16,156 nt of DNA. Origin: Hominenteromicrobium gallistercoris. GTDB taxonomy: Bacteria; Bacillota; Clostridia; Oscillospirales; Acutalibacteraceae. The stretch's first letter is position 1. Every line of letters begins with the position of its first letter. The notes below the pieces were generated by a model. It was given only the letters and a program-made list of their open reading frames with translations, searched no databases and was not told the origin of the DNA. A program made the position numbers and the translations under genes. Below, piece by piece: positions 5,964 to 11,617 of this stretch. The DNA lies in the NCBI GenBank assembly GCA_019119145.1, contig DWXR01000072.1:1-16156 (forward strand). The letters run 5' to 3'.

Positions 5964-6320
5964 TCACGATTTGTCCCCCGGCCGCGCGAACAGGGCCGCC
6001 AAATAGCCGAAAAAGACCGCTGCCGCAATGCCGGCCGCGCCGGCGGTCACGCCGCCGGTGAACGCGCCGAGCAGCCCCTTCTCCGCCACGGCCGTGCGCA
6101 CGCCCTCCGCAAGCAGGTTGCCGAAGCCGCACAGCGGCACGGTCGCGCCGCAGCCCGCATAATTGATCAGCGGCGTGTACCAGCCCAGCGCGCCGAGCAC
6201 CACGCCGCCCGTCACATACAGCACCATGATGCGCGCCGGCGTCAGCCTGGTCAGGTCGATCAGCAGCTGGCCGACCACGCAGATCAGGCCGCCGACCACA
6301 AAAGCACGAAGATATTCCAA
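5964..6320 (-). CDS. spoVAE: Stage V sporulation protein AE (SpoVAEb)
   Basis: The 118-residue integral membrane protein matches SpoVAEb closely: N-terminal EYLRAFVVGGLICVVGQLLID, LTPARIMVLYVTGGVVLGALG, the glycine-rich GCGATVPLCGFG, and the C-terminal GLLGAFTGGVTAGAAGIAAA. SpoVA proteins form the channel in the spore inner membrane that moves Ca-dipicolinate into the forespore and releases it at germination. The start is TTG at 6320, chosen because homologues begin M-[DE]-Y and an AGGAGG lies about 10 bases upstream. The usual partners spoVAC and spoVAD are not adjacent, so this is a detached or extra copy. A forespore-type promoter candidate lies upstream. Confidence 0.92.
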   Translation of the reverse strand: MEYLRAFVVGGLICVVGQLLIDLTRLTPARIMVLYVTGGVVLGALGWYTPLINYAGCGATVPLCGFGNLLAEGVRTAVAEKGLLGAFTGGVTAGAAGIAAAVFFGYLAALFARPGDKS

Positions 6321-6351
6321 AATCCGGATGCCTCCTTTTGCTGTTCCGCTC

Positions 6352-6376
6352 CTTCGGGCGGCCTGCCCGCCCGAAG
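6352..6376. repeat. GC-rich hairpin in the spoVAEb leader
   Basis: Perfect 10-bp inverted repeat CTTCGGGCGG (6352-6361) with 6367-6376, 5-base loop, no T run on either side. It lies between the candidate forespore promoter and the spoVAEb ribosome binding site, so it would be in that mRNA leader. Confidence 0.55.
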
Positions 6377-6384
6377 CTTCTCCA

Positions 6385-6426
6385 GTAGTCTGTGCGGAAT
6401 AGCGCGGTTTATCCGGTACAGACTAC
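6385..6426. promoter_or_regulatory. Palindrome containing two back-to-back SigG/SigF-like promoter candidates
   Basis: A perfect 9-bp inverted repeat (GTAGTCTGT 6385-6393, ACAGACTAC 6418-6426) frames the spoVAEb/dehydrogenase gap. Each arm holds CAGACTA, one mismatch from the forespore -10 CATACTA. Each has a -35-like ATA motif exactly 17 bases away: GGATA on the minus strand (6410-6414) and GAATA on the plus strand (6397-6401). No SigA-type promoter is visible in the gap. SpoVA genes are known to be SigG dependent in Bacillus, which supports the minus-strand call; the plus-strand call rests on symmetry. Confidence 0.4.
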
Positions 6427-6455
6427 AGACAGAACAATGAAACGGAGGTTCAACC

Positions 6456-7493
6456 ATGAAGAAAGTCGCGTTTTTCGATACCAAGCCGTACGACCGCACC
6501 TGGTTCGACGCGCTCGGCAAGAACTATGAGATCACCTACTTCGAGGAAAAGCTCAACCACCACACCGCCAAATTCACCGACGGGTTCGACGCGGTGTGCG
6601 CCTTCGTCAACGACCGCGTCAACGCGCTCGCCATCGAACGGCTGTACAACAACGGCGTGCAGCTCATCGCCATGCGCTGCGCCGGCTACAGCAACGTGGA
6701 CGTAAAGGCCGCGTTCCAGAAGCTGCACATCGTGCGCGTGCCGGCCTACTCGCCGCACGCGGTCGCCGAGCACACGATGGGCCTTCTGCTCACGCTGAAC
6801 CGCCGCCTGCACAAGGCGTACAACCGCACGCGCGAATTCAACTTCAGCATCGTCGGCCTGACGGGCACCGACCTCTACGGCAAGACCGTCGGCGTGATCG
6901 GCACCGGCAAGATCGGCCGCACCTTCATCGATATCTGCCGGGGCTTCGGCATGCGCGTGCTCGCCTACGACAAGTTCCCCGCAAAGGACAGCGGGCTCGA
7001 TTACGTCGAGCTCGACACGCTGCTCCGGGAAAGCGACGTGATCTCGCTGCACTGCCCGCTGACGCCGGACACGCGGCACATCCTGAACCGCGACGCCTTC
7101 TCCAAGATGAAAAAGGGCGTCTTTATCCTGAACACCTCGCGCGGCGCGCTGATCGACAGCGAAGCGCTGCTGGACGCGCTGAACAGCCGCACCGTGGGCG
7201 GCGCCGGGCTGGACGTATACGAGGAGGAGGCGAACCTCTTCTACGAGGACCGCTCCGACACGATCATCCACGACGACACGCTCGCGCTGCTCGTCTCGCG
7301 CCCGAACGTGATCCTGACGGCGCACCAGGCGTTCCTGACCGAGGAGGCGCTGCACAACATCGCCGAGGAGACGATCAAAAACCTCGACGCGTTCTTCTCG
7401 GGCGCGCCGCTCGAAAACGAGATCTGCTACCTGTGCGACCGCGACAAGGCCGGGCACGACTGCCGCAAGACGCGCCGCGAGCGCTGCTTCTGA
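6456..7493 (+). CDS. D-lactate dehydrogenase-type NAD-dependent D-2-hydroxyacid dehydrogenase
   Basis: The 345-residue protein has the full D-2-hydroxyacid dehydrogenase fold. It shows an N-terminal substrate domain (MKKVAFFDTKPYDRTWF), the NAD-binding GxGxxG (Gly149, Gly151, Gly154) with Asp172 for the ribose, catalytic Arg229 in NTSRG, the acidic YEEE cluster at 255-258, and the catalytic histidine His290 in TAHQAF. Motifs AYSPHAVAEH and GLDVYEEEANLFYED match D-lactate dehydrogenases (LdhA type), which reduce pyruvate to D-lactate and regenerate NAD+. The ribosome binding site is ACGGAGG, 8 bases before ATG. The gene is monocistronic, divergent from spoVAEb and convergent with the rhodanese gene, with only 15 bases between stops and no terminator there. 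The C-terminal tail (HDCRKTRRERCF) is unusually basic and Cys-containing. Substrate is assigned by family. Confidence 0.9.
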   Translation: MKKVAFFDTKPYDRTWFDALGKNYEITYFEEKLNHHTAKFTDGFDAVCAFVNDRVNALAIERLYNNGVQLIAMRCAGYSNVDVKAAFQKLHIVRVPAYSPHAVAEHTMGLLLTLNRRLHKAYNRTREFNFSIVGLTGTDLYGKTVGVIGTGKIGRTFIDICRGFGMRVLAYDKFPAKDSGLDYVELDTLLRESDVISLHCPLTPDTRHILNRDAFSKMKKGVFILNTSRGALIDSEALLDALNSRTVGGAGLDVYEEEANLFYEDRSDTIIHDDTLALLVSRPNVILTAHQAFLTEEALHNIAEETIKNLDAFFSGAPLENEICYLCDRDKAGHDCRKTRRERCF

Positions 7494-7508
7494 CGGTTCC
7501 GCCCGCCT

Positions 7509-7829
7509 TTACCACTCGAGGCCGTAGGGCCAGCCGGCCAGGCTGCCGACGTCGTACACCTGCGTGTAGCCGAGCGCGGCGAGCTTTTCGGCCGCCAGAC
7601 GGCTGCGCTGCCCGCTGCGGCAGTAGACGAGCACCGGCGTGTCCGCCGCGGGGATCTGCTCGGCCGCCGTCTCGCACGTGATGCTGTCCACCGGGAACAG
7701 CAGCGCGCCCTTCGCGTGCCCGAGGTTGTATTCCTCCTCCTCGCGCACGTCGAAAAAGCGGAGGTCCGGCTCACTTTCCAGAAGGCTCTTGGCCGCCTCG
7801 AAGGAAATCTTTTTGTATTTGTGGTCCAT
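7509..7829 (-). CDS. Rhodanese-like domain protein
   Basis: This single-domain rhodanese has 106 residues. The active-site loop CRSGQRS carries the persulfide cysteine Cys70. The CH2A-like FFDVREEEEYNLGHAKGALLFP segment (residues 25-46) and the end motif DVGSLAGWPYGL are typical of PspE/GlpE-like proteins. Such proteins carry sulfane sulfur to cyanide, thiols or sulfur-transfer partners in the cytosol. I chose ATG 7829 because GGGAGAAAG lies just upstream and residues before it (26 more if started at 7907) do not belong to the domain. A weak promoter (TTGTTT-16-GACAAT, 7880-7907) precedes it. Confidence 0.9.
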   Translation of the reverse strand: MDHKYKKISFEAAKSLLESEPDLRFFDVREEEEYNLGHAKGALLFPVDSITCETAAEQIPAADTPVLVYCRSGQRSRLAAEKLAALGYTQVYDVGSLAGWPYGLEW

Positions 7830-7920
7830 GTTTCTTTCTCCCTTCCCGCGGCACCAAGGCCGCACGCCGTTTCCCGCGTATTGTCCTGCAAACGACGGGG
7901 TAAACAAGCTTTGCGAAACG

Positions 7921-7958
7921 AAAGGCGCAGACGGAATTGATCCGCCTGCGCCTGTTTT
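7921..7958 (-). terminator. Terminator of the LDH/MDH-family gene (bidirectional form)
   Basis: A 12-bp stem (7923-7934 with 7942-7953, one G-T pair) has T-rich flanks on both strands: TTTCGTTT on the minus strand and GTTTTGTT on the plus strand. It lies 27 bases after the stop of the minus-strand gene. Confidence 0.75.
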
Positions 7959-7979
7959 GTTGTGTAATGGAACGCCTGA

Positions 7980-8924
7980 TCAGATTTCGACCTGACGGAT
8001 GATCTCCTTCAGGCACTCTGCGCTCTTTCTCAGGGACGCCTGCTCCGCGTCGTTCAGCGGCAGCAGGATCTTGTTCTCCGCGCCCTTGTGGCCGACAATG
8101 TTCACAAGGCTGAGGCAGACGTCGTCGATGCCGTACTCGCCGTTGAGCATCGTGGAAACGGTCATCGTGGTGTCGATGCCGGTCAGGATACATTTGACGA
8201 TGTGGCAGACCGAAACGGAAACCGCATAGAACGTCGCGCCCTTGCGCTCGATGACGCGGCCGCCGGACTTGCGGACGTACTTCTCGACGTCGTCAAAATC
8301 GAGCGGGGGCATGATGCGGTCGGCCGACTCAATGGAATTGTGGTAATCCTGCACCGGGATGTTCGAGATATTCGCAAGAGACCACGGGACGAACGAGCTG
8401 TCGCCGTGCTCGCCGAGCACATAGGCGTGCACGTTGAGCTGGTTGATCGAATAGTACTCCGCGAGGCGCGCACGCAGACGCGCGGTGTCGAGGATCGTAC
8501 CGGAGCCGATGATGCGGGATTGCGGCAGGCCGGAGCACTTGCAGAAGGTGTAGGTCAGAATATCGACCGGGTTGCTGACGATCAGGTAGATGGCGTCGGG
8601 CGCGTAGCGCGTGATCTCCGGGATGATGCTCTTGATGATGTTGACGTTCGTCTGCGCAAGGTCGAGTCTCGACTGGCCCGGCTTTCTCGCGACGCCGGAG
8701 GTAATGATGACGATGTCGGAATCCTTGCTGTCCGGATAGCTGCCCGCATAGATCGAGCACGGGCTGCAGAACGGCGTGCCCTGGCGAATGTCGAGCGCTT
8801 CGCCGAGCGCCTTGTTGTTGTTGATGTCGATCATGACGATTTCGGAAGCCAGACCCATGACGGTCAGCGTGTAGCCGATGGTTGCACCGACGCTGCCGCT
8901 TCCGATGATGGTGATTTTATTCAT
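7980..8924 (-). CDS. L-lactate/malate dehydrogenase superfamily protein with MDH-type Arg at the specificity site
   Basis: The 314-residue cytosolic NAD-dependent enzyme has the Rossmann motif GSGSVG (Gly8, Gly10, Gly13), Asp33 for NAD ribose, VSNPVDI with Asn118, the SGTILDTARLR helix with Asp146 and Arg149, and the catalytic His173 in GEHGDSS. Overall wording (GTILDTARLR, KGATFY with Thr231) is like bacterial L-lactate dehydrogenase. However, the active-site loop reads VARKPGQSRLDL, putting Arg80 where LDHs have Gln102. Arg there is the malate dehydrogenase state, and Gln102Arg is known to turn Bacillus LDH into an MDH. Substrate is therefore uncertain: pyruvate, oxaloacetate or another 2-oxoacid. 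ATG 8924 begins at the conserved NKITIIGSG; GTG 8936 would add four residues and has AAAGG 5 bases upstream. It is monocistronic with its own promoter. Confidence 0.88.
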   Translation of the reverse strand: MNKITIIGSGSVGATIGYTLTVMGLASEIVMIDINNNKALGEALDIRQGTPFCSPCSIYAGSYPDSKDSDIVIITSGVARKPGQSRLDLAQTNVNIIKSIIPEITRYAPDAIYLIVSNPVDILTYTFCKCSGLPQSRIIGSGTILDTARLRARLAEYYSINQLNVHAYVLGEHGDSSFVPWSLANISNIPVQDYHNSIESADRIMPPLDFDDVEKYVRKSGGRVIERKGATFYAVSVSVCHIVKCILTGIDTTMTVSTMLNGEYGIDDVCLSLVNIVGHKGAENKILLPLNDAEQASLRKSAECLKEIIRQVEI

Positions 8925-8990
8925 ACTCTGATTCACCCTTACCTTTCAAGCGTTTCGGTCTGCACGGTTTTTCCGCGCGTGTTTTTATTT

Positions 8991-9019
8991 ATTATAGAGG
9001 ATTTCGCCCTATAAATCAA
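8991..9019 (-). promoter_or_regulatory. Promoter of the LDH/MDH-family gene
   Basis: On the minus strand TTGATT (9014-9019), a 17-base spacer and a perfect TATAAT (8991-8996). Confidence 0.75.
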
Positions 9020-9037
9020 GAGGGTTTGCGCGCACTC

Positions 9038-9056
9038 GTCAAATATTTGTCAAATA
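9038..9056. repeat. Direct repeat GTCAAATA upstream of the LDH/MDH promoter
   Basis: Two copies of GTCAAATA (9038-9045 and 9049-9056) are 11 bases apart, one helical turn, and overlap a CAAATATTTG palindrome at 9040-9049. They lie about 20 bases upstream of the -35 box, a typical activator position. Confidence 0.35.
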
Positions 9057-9078
9057 CGCGGCCTTTCTGCCGCCGCGC

Positions 9079-9107
9079 TTGCCTTCTTTTGACGCATGTG
9101 CTATACT
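9079..9107 (+). promoter_or_regulatory. Promoter of the truncated GNAT gene
   Basis: TTGCCT (9079-9084), a 17-base spacer and TATACT (9102-9107). Confidence 0.5.
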
Positions 9108-9138
9108 GGACGCGAAAATCAGACTGGAGGGATTTCCG

Positions 9139-9270
9139 ATGTCTTTGCTCATCCGAAAAGCCGCCCCGGCAGACGCCGACGCGCTGCGCACGCTGTACCT
9201 CCACCATCTCACCCAGACGGCGGAGGAAAAGCCGCAGAATGCAGAGACGCGCCACACGCTTATCTGTTGA
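9139..9270 (+). pseudogene. GNAT N-acetyltransferase, N-terminal remnant
   Basis: Only 43 codons remain: MSLLIRKAAPADADALRTLY, then LHHLTQTAEEKPQNAETRHTLIC and a stop. The opening I-R-x-A-x-P-x-D-A-D-A-L-x-x-L-Y pattern is typical of the first strand and helix of GNAT acetyltransferases, which normally run to about 150 residues. The acetyl-CoA binding motif (Q/RxxGxG/A) is absent here, and I saw it nowhere else in the window. A promoter and a ribosome binding site (CTGGAGGG, 8 bases before ATG) survive, so the 5' end is intact and the rest is lost. The stop overlaps the 3' end of the convergent MBL gene by 11 bases, which places the break at about 9245-9260. Confidence 0.6.
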
Positions 9271-10090
9271 AAATATTTTCTTTTTTGTAGGCGATGTTGG
9301 CGAGCCGGCCGTCGCGGCACTTGAAATCGCCGGTGAAGCGGCGCGCGTAGAGGAAATCGCGGCCGATGTACGCCATCGGGTACTGGTCGTCCGTGCCCGC
9401 CATGATCTCGTCGCACAGCTCGATCGCCTCGCCGACGATGCGCTTCGGCACCGCGCCGGTGCCGTGCCCGCCGTAGAGCACGTCGAACGATTCGATATGC
9501 GACGAAAAGTGCAGCAGGCTCTGCTTGTACGTCTCGACCGTCGTGGAGCCGGGCAGCGCGAGCAGCGTGTTCGGGTTGCAGGCGTCGCCGGAATAGACAA
9601 CGCGGTGCATGCGGTCGAGAAAGACGAGCGTGCCCGTTGTGTGGCCCGGCACGCCGATGGCCTCGATCTCCACGCCGCCGAGCTCGAACACGTCGCCGTC
9701 CTCCACGGGCAGCGTGCGCACGGCGCACCGCGGCACGACGTCCTCCGTTTTCGGCATGAACGCGCCCGCCGGGCGGCCGCGCGTCACAAAGTCGTAGCGG
9801 CGCGCGGGGTCGCCGTTTTCGTAGAGCATCTCGATATCCGCCGGGTGCACGCGGCAGACGCCGTACTCGAACGCCGCGCCCGCGTGGTCGACGTGGCCGT
9901 GCGTGAGCACAAGCTTCACCGGCAGGTCGGTCAGCTCGCGCACAAAGGCCTTAAGGCTGCCGACGCCCGAAAGACCGTCGATCAAAAGCGCCTTTTCACT
10001 GCCCTCGATGAGGTAGCACAGCTCGCCGCCGAGGCCGCCGATCTGCGTGACGTTGTCGAAGATCCTGTTTGCTGTGAAGAATTTGGACAT
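9260..10090 (-). CDS. MBL-fold metallo-hydrolase
   Basis: The 276-residue protein has the metallo-beta-lactamase fold metal ligands THGHVDH (His64, His66, Asp68, His69), GHTTGT near residue 150, SGDAC near 170 and the final GGHGTG near 213. It should bind two metals, usually Zn, and hydrolyse a small ester, thioester or similar substrate; the family is too broad to say which. N-terminal IDGLSG and the HPADIEMLYENGD segment resemble clostridial MBL proteins of the glyoxalase II-like group. I prefer ATG 10090 (AAGGA 12 bases upstream); ATG 10102 would abut that site. Its leader of about 255 bases contains two tandem structured repeats. Downstream it converges on the GNAT remnant without a visible terminator. 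Confidence 0.9.
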   Translation of the reverse strand: MSKFFTANRIFDNVTQIGGLGGELCYLIEGSEKALLIDGLSGVGSLKAFVRELTDLPVKLVLTHGHVDHAGAAFEYGVCRVHPADIEMLYENGDPARRYDFVTRGRPAGAFMPKTEDVVPRCAVRTLPVEDGDVFELGGVEIEAIGVPGHTTGTLVFLDRMHRVVYSGDACNPNTLLALPGSTTVETYKQSLLHFSSHIESFDVLYGGHGTGAVPKRIVGEAIELCDEIMAGTDDQYPMAYIGRDFLYARRFTGDFKCRDGRLANIAYKKENIFNR

Positions 10091-10095
10091 ACAAA

Positions 10096-10199
10096 TCACC
10101 ATTCCTTATTTTTTTGCGCCGGTCGGCGAAGCCGATTGCCGCTTTGTTCGTCGCGGCAAAGGCGCAAATCGTATGTGAAAAATGTATTTTTCACATTAA
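10096..10199 (-). repeat. Structured repeat, copy 1 (next to the MBL gene)
   Basis: This copy holds an outer stem TGCGCC (10115-10120) with GGCGCA (10161-10166) closing two smaller hairpins (TCGGC-GAA-GCCGA and TGCCGC/GCGGCA). Beside it is an AT hairpin ATGTGAAAAA (10173-10182) with 10187-10196. On the minus strand it ends in AAGGAATGGTGATT, which supplies the MBL ribosome binding site. Confidence 0.75.
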
Positions 10200-10303
10200 T
10201 CACCTTCCCTTATTTTCTGTGCCGGTTGGCGGAGCCGATTCCGCTTTGCCCGTCGCAGCAAAGGCACAAATCGTGTGTGAAAAAACATTTTTCACACGAA
10301 CGC
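10200..10303 (-). repeat. Structured repeat, copy 2 (tandem, diverged)
   Basis: This is an imperfect tandem duplicate of 10096-10199 at a period of about 103 bases. The outer stem is TGTGCC (10218-10223) with GGCACA (10263-10268). The AT hairpin is GTGTGAAAAA (10275-10284) with 10288-10297. Both stems differ from copy 1 by paired, compensating changes. Its Shine-Dalgarno-like end (AAGGGAAGGTGATTA) is followed by ATG TGA. Confidence 0.75.
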
Positions 10304-10350
10304 CTCCCAAAATGTAATTCTGCCGTCCGGGACGGCCTTTCCCTTTTTCC

Positions 10351-10379
10351 ATTATAAGGCCTTTCCGAAAGAAAATCCA
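10351..10379 (-). promoter_or_regulatory. Promoter of the MBL gene and its long leader
   Basis: On the minus strand a perfect TATAAT (10351-10356) with TGGATT (10374-10379) 17 bases upstream, a weak -35. Predicted start near 10345. Confidence 0.5.
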
Positions 10380-10470
10380 CAGAAAAAAAGCTGCGCGCCG
10401 CCCGTATCTTGTGGTTTTCCCGGTTTTCACACCAAGCGGGCGCGTTTTGCGAAAAATCCGGAAAAAACGC

Positions 10471-10499
10471 TTGCATTTTCGGGGGCAATGTGATATGAT
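10471..10499 (+). promoter_or_regulatory. Extended -10 promoter of rpsT
   Basis: TTGCAT (10471-10476), a 17-base spacer, then TATGAT (10494-10499) preceded by TGA, an extended -10. The roughly 95-base leader that follows contains a GGCG-GTTT-CGCC hairpin and a second TATAAT at 10569-10574 that lacks a -35. Confidence 0.65.
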
Positions 10500-10598
10500 T
10501 ATTTCTGCGTTATTGGAGTTTAAGGCGGATCTATGCCCACCAATACGGTTCAGGCGGTTTCGCCGTACTATAATCCTGTTATCGAGGAGGTGTCTACT

Positions 10599-10859
10599 GT
10601 GCCCAACATTAAATCGGCTAAGAAGCGCGTAAAGGTCACCGCTGCCAAGACCCTGCAGAACAAGATGATCAACTCTCAGCTCAAGACCGAGCTCAAGAAG
10701 GCCCACGCGGCGATCGAGTCCAACGCGGCTGACAAGGCGGAGGCTGTCAAGGTTGCCGTCAAGAAGATCGACCAGGCGGCTGCGAAGGGAATCCTGCCCA
10801 AGAACACGGCTGCCAGAAAGAAGTCCGCTCTCGATAAGAAACTCAACGCGAGCGCGTAA
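10599..10859 (+). CDS. rpsT: 30S ribosomal protein S20 (bS20)
   Basis: The 86-residue basic, helical protein starts MPNIKSAKKRVKV and ends KKSALDKKLNASA, the standard bS20 pattern and length. It binds 16S rRNA early in 30S assembly. The start is GTG at 10599, with GAGGAGG 8 bases upstream; an in-frame ATG at 10533 would add 22 residues not found in S20. The gene is monocistronic, with an extended -10 promoter and a strong terminator. GTG starts and structured leaders are common in S20 genes, where translation is autoregulated in E. coli; the leader here is long enough for that, but no S20-binding mimic was identified. Confidence 0.97.
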   Translation: MPNIKSAKKRVKVTAAKTLQNKMINSQLKTELKKAHAAIESNAADKAEAVKVAVKKIDQAAAKGILPKNTAARKKSALDKKLNASA

Positions 10860-10881
10860 CTTCCAAAATCGCATGATTAAA

Positions 10882-10911
10882 AGACCGTTCCGATCGGAAC
10901 GGTCTTTTTTT
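10882..10911 (+). terminator. Terminator of rpsT
   Basis: Perfect 10-bp stem AGACCGTTCC (10882-10891) with 10896-10905, GATC loop, then seven T ending at 10911. Confidence 0.93.
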
Positions 10912-10933
10912 CGCGTTCTTTGCGCCTTGCGGC

Positions 10934-11494
10934 TCAGTAGGCCATGCTGCCCATCAGCGAAATGATGAACATCAGCAGCCACCCGAGTACCACGAGTGCA
11001 TTGAGTACGATGCCCGCGACAGCGAGGCCCTTGCCGCGCTCGCCGCGCTGGTCGATCTGCGGCATGCTGATGATCGACAGCACAAGGCCCACGATCGCCG
11101 TGATCGGGAGGCAGCACAGGACCAGCGAAACGCACGCGAGCACGAAGCCGCCGATGGCCATGCCGTTGTAGGGCGGCTGCACGATCGGGGGCGGCGCGTA
11201 GTACGGATTCGTCGGCACCTGCCCGTACGGGTTGGCCGGAGGCGGCGCATAGACCGGCGGCTGCTGCGGCTGGCCCTGCTGGCCGGGATAGCCCTGCGGC
11301 TCCTGCGGCGGCACAGGCGGCTGGCCGTACCCCTGCGGCGGGGGCGGCGTCTGCTGGCCCTGCTGCGGCGGCACGGGCGGCTGACCGTATCCCTGCGGCG
11401 GCTGGCTGTAAACCACCGGGGCGTTCGCCCCGCAATGCGGGCAATACGCCGCACTTTCCTCATAAATCGTCCCACATCGGCTGCACTGCACCAT
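10934..11494 (-). CDS. Zinc-ribbon, proline-rich, DUF4190-like membrane protein
   Basis: The 186-residue protein has three parts. An N-terminal zinc ribbon has CxxC pairs at Cys4/Cys7 and Cys18/Cys21 (CPHCGA). A Pro/Gln/Tyr-rich linker (about 28-105) repeats PPQGYGQPPVPPQ twice and continues with related PPQ/GYP units. A C-terminal hydrophobic hairpin has two membrane helices (about 112-140 and 158-182) separated by QIDQRGERGKGLAVAGI, as in DUF4190 proteins. The function of this architecture is unknown; it is common in Firmicutes and is assumed to be a membrane-anchored scaffold or stress protein. The start at 11494 has GGGGAGG 9 bases upstream. It has its own consensus promoter. The repeated linker DNA is GC-rich and could vary in copy number between strains. 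Confidence 0.85.
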   Translation of the reverse strand: MVQCSRCGTIYEESAAYCPHCGANAPVVYSQPPQGYGQPPVPPQQGQQTPPPPQGYGQPPVPPQEPQGYPGQQGQPQQPPVYAPPPANPYGQVPTNPYYAPPPIVQPPYNGMAIGGFVLACVSLVLCCLPITAIVGLVLSIISMPQIDQRGERGKGLAVAGIVLNALVVLGWLLMFIISLMGSMAY

Positions 11495-11531
11495 AAATCA
11501 TGGCCTCCCCATCACGCTTATTCTTATGTTC

Positions 11532-11560
11532 AGTATACGTGCCGGAAAGCGCGTTGTCAA
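11532..11560 (-). promoter_or_regulatory. Promoter of the zinc-ribbon protein gene
   Basis: On the minus strand a perfect TTGACA (11555-11560), a 17-base spacer and TATACT (11532-11537). Confidence 0.8.
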
Positions 11561-11561
11561 G

Positions 11562-11598
11562 AGAAAAGGCGCGGGGCCGCCGTGCGCAGCGGCCCCGC
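11562..11598 (-). terminator. Terminator of the DUF4349 gene
   Basis: Perfect 10-bp GC stem (11589-11598 with 11571-11580) followed on the minus strand by GCCTTTTCT. It abuts the promoter of the next minus-strand gene, separating the two units. Confidence 0.75.
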
Positions 11599-11617
11599 TT
11601 TGGGGTATAAAGCAATT

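Noticed and set aside
10173..10297. AT hairpins TGTGAAAAA/TTTTTCACA as Rex operators
   Set aside because: The half-site spacing is too long for the Rex consensus, and the hairpins lie inside a transcribed leader in duplicate units.
10533..10598. N-terminal extension of S20 from ATG 10533
   Set aside because: S20 proteins start MPNIKSAKKR; GTG 10599 has a perfect ribosome binding site.
11208..11420. Repeated Pro/Gln-coding DNA in the zinc-ribbon gene as a CRISPR or tandem repeat array
   Set aside because: The repetition follows the protein unit PPQGYGQPPVPPQ in frame; there are no unique spacers between identical repeats.
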